Source: Scedosporium boydii
Taxonomy: Eukaryota > Ascomycota > Sordariomycetes > Microascales > Microascaceae
Length of the DNA: 64,000 nucleotides
Reading direction: 5' to 3'
Assembly (NCBI GenBank): GCA_002221725.1
Contig: NJFT01000072.1
Location: 62,001-126,000, forward strand
Part shown: positions 46,070 to 58,100 of the stretch, piece after piece
How positions within the stretch are numbered: the first letter of the stretch is position 1
Layout: every line of letters starts with the position of its first letter
The notes under the pieces: generated by a model
Seen by the model: only the letters and a program-made list of their open reading frames with translations
What the model was told of the DNA's origin: nothing
Databases searched by the model: none
Program-made: the position numbers and the translations under genes

Positions 46070-46496
46070 TGTGACTGAAAGGAACCGGTGACTCTGGGTG
46101 ACTGATGATGTTGTCGTGAAGATTGGTTGGCACGATAGAGAGAAAAAAAAAGTTCAAAGTCGATTTCAAGGTCTTCGAGGATTTTGAAGGTCGCCTCAGA
46201 AAATTCCAGGGCCAGCAATGTGGGTGGAAACCGTCCTTCATTGACCGAGCTTTTTCCGGTAGACGGGCCAATCAAAATCAAAACTCGTCAAAAAGCCCTA
46301 ACCACGGTGGCCCTAAGCTGGAATTACCAACGTACCCCCGCCAAGGGAAAAGCTGCTTTGAAATCAATCCAGTTCTTCGCCGCTTGACAGTGTCTCGTCG
46401 GATCATCTTGAGGCTTCTTTTCCCCCGTCGGCCATCCACCTCGAATCTTCAATCAAACCACATCAAACCCGAAGAAATCAACAGACAACCGCAAAA
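46070..46496. promoter_or_regulatory. Bidirectional ribosomal-protein promoter region
   Basis: 427 bp separate the eL30 and uL16 start codons, so both genes probably share regulatory DNA. It contains CCCTAACC at 46296-46303, similar to the telobox-like element reported for many fungal ribosomal-protein promoters. The functional assignment is inference. Confidence 0.55.
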
Positions 46497-47532
46497 ATGG
46501 CTCGACGACCCGCCCGCTGCTACCGATACTGCAAGAACAAGGTATGTGGGCAGAACTGGATCTCAGAGTGATGGAGAGGCTCTTTATTTTTTTTCCGGGG
46601 GCTTTTGGAGCGACCGCAAAGTGTTCGCATGGCTTCCCAAAGGCTTCGACTCCGCTGGCCGGACACTCGCAATATTTGTTTCGCCTCGATTATTATATTC
46701 GATGCTGACCCTGTTTTCTTTCCCAGCCGTATCCCAAGTCCCGCTTCAACCGTGGTGTCCCCGACCCCAAGATCAGGATCTTCGATCTTGGCCGAAAGCG
46801 TGCCGGTGTCGACGACTTCCCCCTCTGCGTTCACCTCGTTTCCAATGAGTACGAACAGCTGAGCTCCGAGGCTCTCGAAGCCGCCCGTATCTGCGCCAAC
46901 AAGTGAGTGGCTCCCCCGTTTTCCGATGACAATGACGACAAGCGACTTCCCAACTTCGCGCAAAAAGGTTCTCTTTCGGGTCTTCGCGAATACTCTCTAA
47001 CTATTTTTTTTCAGGTACCTTGTCAAGAACGCCGGTAAGGAGGGTTTCCACCTTCGTGTCCGTGCCCACCCTTTCCACGTCGTCCGTATCAACAAGATGT
47101 TGTCGTGCGCCGGCGCCGATAGGCTGCAAACTGGTATGCGTGGTGCCTACGGCAAGCCCAACGGCACTGTTGCCCGTGTCAACATCGGTCAGATTCTCAT
47201 GAGCGTCCGCACTCGTGACTCTAGTATGGCATCCTTCCCCTGTCTCCCACCCAGCGCGAGAGACGAAATCTATCGAATACGGATCACTAACGATGTTTAT
47301 AGACCGTGCTATCGCCCTCGAGGCCCTCCGCCGCTCGCAGTACAAGTTCCCCGGCAGGCAAAAGATCATTATCTCCAAGAACTGGGGCTTCACCCCTCTC
47401 CGCCGTGAGGAGTACCTCGTCAAGAGGGATGCTGGTCACGTCAAGGTCGACGGTGCCTACGTCAAGTTCCTCACCAACCGCGGCTCCCTCGCGCACAACA
47501 TGAAGGAGTTCCCCGACGCCTTCGAGGCTTAG
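46497..47532 (+). CDS. RPL10: 60S ribosomal protein uL16 (L10), four exons
   Basis: Essential large-subunit protein near the peptidyl-transferase centre, added late in 60S maturation. Exons 46497-46541, 46727-46902, 47015-47223 and 47303-47532 encode 219 residues, the usual length. The product starts [15 protein letters not shown] and continues [75 protein letters not shown] and [20 protein letters not shown], ending [14 protein letters not shown]. Donors are GTATGT, GTGAGT and GTATGG; acceptors are CCCAG, TTTCAG and TTATAG. The first exon is 15 codons and the first intron 185 nt, a common layout for ribosomal-protein genes. It is divergently paired with eL30. Confidence 0.97.
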
Positions 47533-50465
47533 ATGTGACAGTAGAATGGGAAGGGAATGAGAATGAGAGGATGAAACACGGTTAGGTCGGCGTATGATTA
47601 CATGGCGCATGTCATTATGGGCAAAAGGTTAGCCCCGGCAAAAAGTCGATACATCAATAAACTGGCAAAACCGTGAAAACGGCCAACTTGATTTTCCATG
47701 ATGCTATGTGAGCGACGGCGCTGGAGTATGTGATAACCTAACTATCCGTGACAAACTAGCAGTCCCTGCCCAGGAGGAGAGGACAGACTCTGTTTCCTAG
47801 GTTGGCCGTATTGAGGAGTTCGTCATTCCCATCACTCGATTCCCAGGACACATCGGCCCACGCACCTCCAAACCAGACATTACAAATCCGGTCTCTTTCT
47901 CCCCTTCGAAGTTCACGTATTATTCATCTCCCCTTTGCCACCGCGAGCCGTCAAAGCAGGGGAACAATTGAATTGTCTCGTCGGAACGTCAAGTTATGTT
48001 GGGTGCTGAATAATTGATGTTTCAAGAAGCTTCTCCACTCTTTCTTTACGGTCAATGACCTTCAGGATCATGGTGAATCATCAGTGTACTCGTCCCTCTC
48101 CAGACTATCGGGGAGATTCTATCGCGAAGGTTTCTCTCAGCAGCTATCCCTACTCAAGATTCTATTGAGTTCTTCACATGACTTTCATCATAATTCTTTC
48201 CTTAGTAAGGAGCAAGCCGAGGATGAGAGACAACAATTGAATGAGACCCAATTTGGAAGCCACAATAAGTTGGTTATGACAAGCAGAGGCGACGTAATGG
48301 GAGATTTTTAGCAAGTTATGCAACTCTAAGAGTTGGCATCTTAGCCGGTTTAAATATTCGTAGTAATTGTAAAGACTATCGGCGCGCTTTCCATTAATCG
48401 CTTGAACCATGGTTGTCGATGTCCTTGTCCAGACTCGAAACGTGCATCTCAAGGCTCACCAGCTCAATCGTCGACAAGAGCAAGGTGCACGTGGTCAAGG
48501 ATTTCCTCAACATGACACTTGAATCACGGCCAAATTCTAGCAAGATGGCTCTGCGGATGTGCCGTCTCAATTGACAAACACGAGAAGAGCGCACATCAGA
48601 TGCATGAACCAGATTATTGAGGTAATTTGAGATGTTCATGTCGCCGTCCAAAACCGAGGCAAATCAAGAAGTAAAGACAACCCAGATGTCATCCAGTGGG
48701 CAGGAACAGGAACAGGAAGTGGACCGAGACCGACAGTAACGGGACACGCGGCTTTCACCGATTGAAAAACAGCTTTGCTCGAGTCATCTAATGAATTAGA
48801 TGGAACAAATATCAAGTGTATTGTTGATGTCTCACAATGAGTTGCCCAGGCGGAGTTCTAGGGGCATTGTTTCAATGACTTGTGGCAGTACGAAGTATTA
48901 GCATCAACCCAATCCACACTCACCAAGCTTGTCTTAAAAGGAAAAGGAGTCCCGATTGGGACAACGGCATGGAAAACTGGCTTCATCTCCCTGAATTTAA
49001 CAGAGCCCACACTGCAAATTACAGTTGCCCACTCCGATTCCTCTTCTGTGCACAACCGAGATAGCGAATCTCCCGCCAGCGCCTCGTACACCCAATATAT
49101 CGGGGAACATATTGAGCCACATGATGTGAATTGCAACTAATGGGCAGTCGCCGTGCAGTCGCCGTATCTCCCTTGTCCTCCCTCTTACGAAGCAGAGATC
49201 AATGGAAAGGGCCCTGCGTGTTTAGCCATCTGAGTGCATGAGTCGTGATCTTCCGGTAGACTGCCCATTCGCTCCCTACACGATCGACAAGAGTAACTGC
49301 AGCTCAAAACACTTTGGCTCGGCAGGCCACCAAATCAAACTTCTGTTTGTCGGGAAGTGCAGGAACGAAACTGGACCCGACCAAGACCCGGATATATCAA
49401 GTCCGCCTTCCAAGTATGTTGCTGATCTCTTCGCGTAAATTACTTGGTAGTCGCGAACATGTAGTGTGGTTACGGTGACGCGAGGTTGCTTCCCGACTTG
49501 GAGTCTTTCGCCTGGCATGTGTCCCTGTTTCTTTCTGTGTTTCTTTGTTCCTTCTCTGAATTTGCGCATCTCTCATGAGACTTGGAGTGTGTGCATGATT
49601 GTGTACGACGGAAAAGAGACAGGAGTATTGTGATAAGCCTCGACACATCCACTGGATCTTGGCCATTCACAGACATCTTCAATGACTTTTGACTCTCGGA
49701 CATCTTATTAAAACCGCCTCGTCGACCGCCAGCATTCGATCTCCCATCAATCATCCTTCAGCCCCCGGGACGCTCCCAGTTTTCACAGCCCAAGTACATC
49801 GGAGTCGCCAGGCGCTACAAGCACCCAAGCCCCCTTCTAATTTTAGTGTAGGATTCTGGCCGGTCGCATGCAACGTTTGGCCGAGAACGCGACCTTGGAC
49901 TGGAGTCAGACAGGACACAACAGGAACCTGGAACACCAAACACGACCGTGAGCCAGTGCCTGGACAGAACATTGAAACCTGCTGCATGCGTGGCTGATGA
50001 CTTTGATCCACCATTGTGTCTCGACGCTAGAACGGGGCTGTGGCTTCAACCTGATTTCTCTGACACCAGACCTTTCGAGGTAACACAATATCCCTTAACA
50101 TCGAAACCGACTCCTTTTTATTTTTTTTTTTTTTTCTCGACTTAATCTGCGTGTTTGACGGGTCCTTCTTCATTATTCTTACTTGCTTTATTCAATCCAC
50201 TCAGCTCCCTTCGTTATTTTTGGACCCTGGATTTCCACAATACAGAACCTGTCACTGGTGCAGAATCCCTACCCTGGCCTCCACCTTGCTAGGCTTTACC
50301 GCCCGACAACTACGTTTTCTCCTGCCTTGCATTGATCCGCTCATTTTCGAGTGCCCCTATCCACTGGAACTATTCTTTCTTTTTACACCTTCCTCTCCGC
50401 GACGATTTAGATCGACGAACTACGTGCGCAAGCCTGCGGGATAATCAGGACTTGCAACGCCCAAC
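47533..50465. other. Gene-poor stretch
   Basis: About 2.9 kb. One TACGAAGTA copy is at 48889-48897. The last 350 bases are pyrimidine-rich with a T run at 50116-50136 and probably form the leader of the coiled-coil gene. Open frames of up to about 100 codons lack motifs. Confidence 0.5.
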
Positions 50466-52432
50466 ATGTCCACGCCCTCGAGGAAGCCAGCTACCCCTGG
50501 CGTTGGTCGGGTCTCAGCCGCAGATTCGACCTCACCCCATAGCTCACCGTCACGACAGACGCCTCGATCCTCCACCCCGACTTCCAATACACCTAGCTCC
50601 GTCAACAGGACGCGTTCCGTTCGGTCCTCCGCTCCCGTGTCCGCCCGTTCTGCCGCAGCGAGGCGCGAGTCACTCCTGAGCAACGGCACGACAGAGACCC
50701 AGAAGCAGGCCCGTGAGGAAGCCGCAGCTGCCATAGAAGACCTAAAGGATCGGTTAGCCAAGGCCGAGGGTGCCGCCGAGAATTACAGGAAACAGATCGA
50801 AGTCCTGCAGTCGCGCCATGATGATACCGTTAAAGAGCAGGCGAAGCTAGAGGAACGTCTGCATGAAGCCGAGGAACAGATCGAGTCGCTCGCAAACGAG
50901 AAGCGCGATGCTGCGAGGAAAATCCGAGAAATGGAGACAATTTACGAGGCCGAACGCAGCGCCATGATGAAGGAGAAGGAAGACATGGCCAACAGGGAAG
51001 AGGAAATGCAAACCGTCATCCAGAGACTAAAAGAGAGTCTTGCTGCGCAAAAGTACAACAGCAACGATGACGATGATGTTCGTCCGTCTAGACAGGGTAA
51101 GCATCCCTTCATTTCATTATCTAGTCCCCCCAACCAGGAATGCCTTCATTCTAACCGTTCCCTGGCCAAACAGCGAACAACTCGCCCTCTGTCGATGGCG
51201 GTAGCTTCGCGCCGCCTTCTTCCCTCAACCGAAGTGACTCTCGGAACAACTCCAAACTTCTCCTCCAGAAGGATAAGCTTATAGAATCTCTTCGCCTCGA
51301 GCTTGCCGAGGCTCAGATCAAGCTCGTTGAGTCCGAGAACCAGGGTGGCGGTCGTCTGCAGGAGGTCGAGAGGCTGCTGATGGAGGCGCGTATGGCGAAT
51401 GCTCGGCTGATGGAGGACAATGAAAGCTACCAGCTACTCCTACAGGAAAGGACCCTAAATGGGGAATTTAAGAATAGCCTTGCCTCCATGGGTGGCGCTG
51501 CCGCTAACCAGGACGCCTTGAACGCTCTCGAGGGACGCAGCAGCGGTACTACACTAGCTGACGAGCTCTCTGTCGCCGCGGAAAGTGAGAGCGATAACTA
51601 CCGCCGGCTTGAGGCCGAGCTCAAGTCTTTAAAGGAAGAGAACAAGGCTCTGATCCTCTACATCGACAAGACCCTCGGAAAGGTCCTTCAGCACCCCGAG
51701 TTTGAGGCAATCCTCGATCAGTCCATGAGCATGGACAAGGCCAATACACAAAAGGAGCTTCCCCCGCCGCCGCCGGCCGAAAAGGATCAGCAATGGGCTG
51801 GCGCATCGCTCTTCCAGCGGGCCAAGTTCACCGTGGGAGCCGGCCCCAAGCCCAAGCCCCGCCCAATGTCGGTCATGCCCACCTCCACTACGCAGAACTC
51901 GATTCACAACAATCCCGAGACAGCTCCTAAGATCCCGATCGGCAACTTGACCCGGTCCAGCAGCGTTCGTCGTTCTAGGCCCATGAGCGAGCAGTATACT
52001 GGAGCCGGAGGCAGCATGCTCGGCCAGAGGTATCGTGGCTCGGACGGCCCCGCATCGCCTACCTTCAGCGAGCCGCGTCGGTCGCAGACTTTTTTCTCTC
52101 CAGGTGGGATAAGCAATGCAGGCGCCCGATCCCCGAGCGGGCAGCACGCACCATCCTCTGGCAACTTCCCTGGTATGAGGAGCGAGTCGTCAAGCATCAG
52201 TGGTGATTCTGGGGACATCACCACACCTCCCTCGCAGTCTCCACCCCGACCTGGCCATGGTGATAAGGCCACGTTCGGAGGCAACAAGCCTCGACCGCTG
52301 CGGCTCCTGCAAGAACACCCAGAGTCAGCGAAGCCCGACGCAAACAAGAGGGCGAGTTGGATAGGCTGGGCTTCGGGCTGGACAGGCAAGAAGGACGAGG
52401 TAGCACCAACCGCCGGTGCTATTACTGAGTAG
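50466..52432 (+). CDS. Coiled-coil protein of unknown function
   Basis: Exons 50466-51096 and 51174-52432 encode 629 residues. The 77-nt intron (GTAAGC, branch TTCTAACCG, acceptor AACAG) splits an Ala codon. The first 70 residues are Ser/Thr/Pro/Arg-rich and probably disordered. A long coiled coil spans about 75-205 (for example ENYRKQIEVLQSRHDDTVK and EEQIESLANEKRDAARKIRE). A second helical region, about 240-380, includes KLLLQKDKLIESLRLELAEA and SLKEENKALILYIDKTLGKV. A PPPPPAE stretch follows. The C-terminal 240 residues are Ser/Pro/Gly/Arg-rich with a conserved-looking end (ANKRASWIGWASGWTGKK). Such proteins are often labelled 'M protein repeat' or Uso1-like in fungi by coiled-coil similarity alone; a cortical or vesicle-tethering role would be guesswork. 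Confidence 0.88.
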
Positions 52433-54702
52433 AGGGATCTTCATGCTATGATTTTCTTTTGTCTCGGGAATGACGTCGACGAAGTCTATCAATCTTCTAT
52501 TTTCTGGCCCCTGCCCCACCTTCTTGTTTTTCTCTTCTTCTCTCTCATCTTCCATAATATATTCTCAGCACATGCGGTGTTTATTGGATTACGATAATGC
52601 CCCGTTTACTTTCTCCTTTCTTGTTGTCTCCACTGCTCGAGTCCTGTCGGGATACCTCCCGGACTCTTTTTCTCTGCTGGATGCGACCGCACCAGTTTCA
52701 CGTCCTCTTTTACGTGCGTATGGGATTTCCGCGACTGTGAGCGACGAAGGGGCATGGGAAACGATGACGATGGTATTCTGTCACGAAGACAAAACTATTT
52801 TGGAAAATTCTTACAACATTGAAACTGGACAGTCACTGCGCTAATGAGGAGTGAGTTGGGGAGCATGTTTATGTTCAATGATTTCTGTTGGACCGGTGGG
52901 AAGAATGGGCGGCTCACGATGTGTGTAACTGAACGGGAACATGTAAACATGTACGATTTCAATGTTTTGTTTCTCGATCTTCTTTTTTCTTGCTTGTGTT
53001 TACCGTTTCTATTTTCTTTCTTTACAAACGGATACCTTTTTCTCATCTATAGATATACTGGGAAAAGATGATTACCCTTTTTACTGTCGCATATTTATGT
53101 GTCTTTCCGCGCATCTTAATTCCCCTCTCCTTGATTGCGCGTGAGAGGGCATTATGACGGAGTCAATTTAAGCTGTTCCCCGTGGGCATGCTTAAAGGCT
53201 GAAGTAGAGACTTCTTGACGGGATACAAAGCCTCGTACTTTGTATATGCACCACCCTGTATTATCACGCAGCTCTCCTCCCCATGTTTCCCAGTTCCGCA
53301 TCTGCGGATCTATCCGTCAGCAGCGGACGGATGGACGAGAGGCACCTCCTACCGCTGTATCGTGTGGGATTGGTATTCTTGGCCTAGGTCGACCCGGAAG
53401 CCGACATTGCTTCTCCTCAATGTACGGTTGCGTCGCACAATGCCGCCCTATTGAGGGCGACTCTACATCTTCCAAGAATGCCATCTATTGGTAACCGGTG
53501 AGGAGAGAACATGAGAGTGGGTGACGGCACCACACAGCGGGATTTACACAGCTCCCCCTCCTTGGCTGACGGGCTACGACTACGGATGTAACAAGAGGAT
53601 CGCAGCCCTCGAGCTCAGCTGTCTTCGGCTGGATCCAGAGTCCCTATCATGGGTGACCCGTGTCAATATCCTCCATCTGTCGTGCAGACATTGTCAGCGT
53701 GGGCTGACTGCGATGCAATCAAAGAGGTGATGACCGCATATTCCGCTCCGTTCACGACTTGGTATTACCGTCTGCGTATTGGAGTTACCCGTGGCACGTA
53801 GAATACTCGGGAGCAGCTCCGCCCCCTTCCGTCTAGGGCGAGCCGTTGTGTTTATATTCTTGAGGATCGTAATAGACCATCATGCTAGGCTCCGTCCGAG
53901 GTACGTGTATCATCTGGTTGGTCGTCAGACAACTTGCTTGGGCCGGGCCCGAGGCGATGTCGAGAATATCGCATGGGACTGAGTCAAGGTCTCACCAAGA
54001 GCAACGCTCGTAAACTTCCGTCGGTCGAGACACATGAATAGGTGGGAGAGGTGGAGAGGGGAAAGGCACAACTTTCCATCGTCTGCCTAAACAGACAACA
54101 GGGGCTGGGCTGGCCTTTCTACAACGAACTTCATCCACTCTCGTTTCCCAGCGGTTTCTATGAGCAATGAGATCATTTGATAAGAATGATGGTCTGATAA
54201 TAGTGCGTCCACTGATCAGTCTTCACAAGCGAAGGATGGACGAGGTTTGCGCGGCCGGAATATCTAGCACTCCTTTTTCATTTCTTTCCCTTAGAGTATA
54301 CCGTTCTCTCACCAGGGGCGTCGCCTTCGGTTATTTACAAATCCTATCAGCGTCTGCCACATAATAAAACGAGGGTGGTCAAAATGCCTCAGTGCCAATG
54401 TTGTTGGAAGGTCTGCCAATCGAGTGCGGCGTTCGTTTTGCCTTTTTTTGTTCCTGGCTGAGACGTTGGATTTGCTGGGGTGCAGCTCGCGCCTTACTCT
54501 ATATGGAGAGGGCCTTTTTTTGGCAGGTGAGAGAGGAAAAGCCTTGTTCCTACGACCCTGGATATTATACTAATACATTCGGACTGGACACTCAGCACGA
54601 CCGGGCTCCCAAGAGCGGGGGTCCATGAGGAGAGTATGGTCTTCGTATGAAGTAGTTTAGTGTGCCAATTGGAGCGTAGGAAGGAACAGAATACCGCTCA
54701 TT
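52433..54702. other. Intergenic stretch, start of gene-poor tract
   Basis: 3' region of the coiled-coil gene followed by about 2 kb with no supported gene; short frames on both strands have no motif. Confidence 0.5.
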
Positions 54703-55145
54703 TCAAGGCCTGGCGGCCTGCATCACGCAGCGTTGCACCAGAGGAAGATGTGTCGTACCAAAGTGACCGTTAACATGCGGCTCATACCTATTGCCTCGAA
54801 TTGCTTCCGTCCAACCCAGGAGGAATAGGTACTCACAATAACCATCATGAGCCAATACAGGGCGCCAAACCCGGCAAGCTGCTTGACGTTGCGTCGAAGC
54901 CAATTGCGGCGTGTGCTTGGACGAAAGAGGTCACATACGGGCACGAAGATACCCATGGTGGAGAGCAAGAAGAGGAAATAGAATGCGGAAAGCAGTTGAT
55001 ACACGACCAGGTCGGGCGTACCAAAGTAAGCCATCCAACTAGGTGTTCCCAATCTGGATTCAAAGTCGTGGCCTTGGTTGGCGAACCGGTACAGCCAACA
55101 TGCCGACCCATAGTCTTGAACAAATGGGTGAACGGAGCAATCCAT
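54703..55145 (-). CDS. Candidate membrane-protein gene or remnant
   Basis: Weak candidate, not recognised. On the minus strand, a frame from the ATG at 55145 to 54837 reads like real protein: a hydrophilic start with Trp/Tyr/Phe (MDCSVHPFVQDYGSACWLYR), then a strong membrane span (LLSAFYFLFLLSTMGIFVPV), a basic loop (RPSTRRNWLRRN) and a second hydrophobic stretch (LAGFGALYWLMMVI). At 54836 a good donor (GTGAGT) follows; a branch-like GTTAAC and acceptor ATGCAG at 54718 lead to a five-codon last exon (54717-54703). That gives 107 residues. The frame stays open upstream of 55145 (ILEPN before the Met) and another frame beginning MLQAPPGPLDLNYLP lies near 55485, so more exons, or decay of a longer gene, are possible. 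Two hydrophobic segments flanking a basic loop suggest a partial polytopic protein. Confidence 0.33.
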
Positions 55146-58100
55146 GTTTGGCTCAAGTATCGAAATACTAAACTGGAAATAGAACTGGGCAAGACGAACT
55201 CGTCAATAGCAGACTTCATCTATGAATGAAGATGGATGCTTTACTACTCGAGGTGGATTCTCTGCGAGGTACTAAAGCTTCGACTCTGGTGTTATGGCCC
55301 GAAGTCTCTCTATGACTCGCACCATAAATGTCGGGGCCACCGCCGAAAGTTTGTGTCTTACGAGTCCGAGTGAGGTACGCCGAATCGGCCCAAAGCGGCA
55401 TGACGGGTGCCTAGAAACCTACCGATCGAGAGCTGTTGGCTTGTGGGAAGATAGTTCAGGTCCAGAGGTCCTGGCGGCGCTTGCAGCATGTGACAAGATT
55501 TCGGTCTCTCAGAAAATAGAAGCCCTGGACGCGATACTGGAATTACATCGGTGCTCACGCCATCGTTTCCGTGCGCGGTTTTCTTCATCACTCGTCTTCA
55601 GGACCATTCGGAAATATCCATCTATCCCTCACTCACCCATCATGTCTAATCGCCGACCATGGAGCCCGAGCCTGAGCCAAGAGCCTGGGAGGAGGCCGAG
55701 AAGTGCCTCTAGAGAGGTGGTGACAGAGATGGTTAACGGCCCGAGGCATGCCGATATATAAACTTAGATCGAGTCCGTCAGATTTGGAAGAATGGTAGTT
55801 TAGTATCGGCGGATCTATGTGACACCCAGCTGATTTTCTTGCTTGCCAATATCTACAACGAACCCTGGGTAGCTTTGGCCAACATATGGTCTACCTTCTG
55901 TGGAATAAATGGCGTATCGCGCATATATGCTACCTAGAAAGATGAACTTCCAATTCTGTAATGCTTCAGGGCTGTAGGGATATTCATCGCCGTAATATCT
56001 CTAACGAGTTCCCCGAAGGTGCTTCCGAATGTTTGGACATGTGGTGACTAGCCCAACGGATGCCTGTCTACTTCGTACGGAATACGGCAATATCCGCTCA
56101 ATTTCTCTGAGTGGGCGACTAATATCATCACCTGCCTCGAAATGATGATGTGGCTGGTGTCGAAGGGTCGTGGAACGATGCCGCTACGAATGGACTCAAG
56201 GTGGGATCAATGTTGTAAGTTTACTCCAAGAAGTACGAAGTAGGCTCAACATCCAAGTCTTGCAGTCTTGACCGCCAGTCTGGAGAAATTACTTCTTTAG
56301 CAGCAGTGGCCCGTCCGTTCCGGATAGTTCTGACGACAGAACCACTTCGGCGGAGAGGTTTGCTAATATCAATCCCACCCGTTGCAGCCCATCTGCTCAT
56401 GCTATGAGGGATGGGTCGCGCTATTGGCAAGTCATTACTGAGATTTACCACTCCAAGAAGGCTTCAGCATTCATTTCAGGTCTTTAGTGCACAGGGGGCA
56501 TTGTGAGCAGCCTGGCAGTGGGTCGTCCTCACAAGGGCACAACCAGGGCAGGGCCTGGCCTGGGCACACCGCTCACAACGAAGTACACTAATGCCCTCCA
56601 GATTGCCCCCTTTTTCCGAGGACCAGAGACTTGGAATCTGCCGTAGCAGCCGTCGTGTTGAGCTTGAAGAAGCTGCACGATCATCCCGATGGTTGGTTAC
56701 AGAGTATCAGTACTACAAGTAAGTACTTATACACCTCGTGTGATGGGCTTCTCGGAGGGCGCTTCGTACATGGTACGTGAGACATGATCAGGAACTTCAC
56801 ACAAAACAGTCACTCTCGTAGTTTTACATACTTTGAGGAGACCCGCGGGTGCAAAAGGACCGACCCGGTCGATTGGTGTCGATTGGGCGTTGGGTCGTTT
56901 CCATTTAAATCTCCATCCCCATCCTGGACCAAGGCCAAACCACTAAACTAGTACCAGAAACTTCTAGGGCGCATCCCAACCAATTGTAAGCCCCGGGGGG
57001 TGCAAGGAGAATGGCCGGTTACCGTTACCGTTACCTGAGCGGAAGCAAGGACTTTGCCTGTGGAATCGTGGCACCAAACAAGGCTGGCAAAATTTTTTGT
57101 TGAAGAGGCCAGCGAGGTCATACGAAATATTAAAATTGGCGCAGCCAGACAAGACAGGCCAGGTCCTGGCACAGGCACCATTCAATTGTTCCAATGTCTC
57201 CTCAAAGCCACGGCTGGCCTGGCTTCAGAGTATGCACAACTGCTCACAGCATAGTCCTTAGGGCCTAGTTGGTTGAGGGGCTTCGCTTTGGTCTTGTTGA
57301 AGATCGGTTTAAAGTGTACTAAGTTACTGCTCCAAGTGCACACTAATGCAGCGTCTACTTACAAGTACTGAGCTGGTTTCTCCTGTTGCGGAACCCATTA
57401 TCAACCCAACATTGATGGCTTGGAGTCGCCACTTGTGCTGCGCTGAGCCGAGGAGGTTTCTGTTAGTTGGGGCGAAGACTGGAAAAAAGCAGAGAGGCGG
57501 GGACGACTACGCAGTAGATGTGGAGGCTAGGGAATGGGGGAGGTGCAAATGCAAAGCACAAGGCGCAAAACAATGGACAAAGAGGAACGCGATCTGGGGC
57601 AAGCATGGACCGCTGTGGAAAGTCTGAGGAATAAGGAGAGTTGAGTACTTCGTGCGAGGGACAATCAACAATCCTCCATCCACGGATTAACCTGTTCTCT
57701 CATACTTCGTAGAGCAGTCAGAATCCCGCTCAAAAGTCAGGCACACCCGGAGGGAGGGGTGGAGAAAAGGTACATGTATGAGCTGGTTGGGTGACCTTCT
57801 CAAGAAACCTCGCGCTAATCCACGCCAACTCTGCAGCTTGTACTAGATACATAGTTTAATGGAATGGTTTGCTGTTAAACATCGCTTTTCTCCCTTGTCC
57901 AGTCTCTCCGAAAATAGTACTAGTACTTCGCACATTACCTTAAGACTACGCAATACCTGGCTGTGAAGCGGTACGGAGTTGTGCCGAGCCCCCAAGAACA
58001 ACAAGTACACAATGTACACGAAACAACCGTCAATACAAAGGTGTAAGGGGCGATTCAACCCCACTGTGTTTCTGCTGTCCAACACACCCGACCGCAACCC

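Noticed and set aside
46070..46077. CAGTCACA (Homol-D-like box of fission yeast ribosomal genes) before eL30
   Set aside because: It abuts the start codon and overlaps the expected CACAATGG start context, so chance is the simpler explanation.
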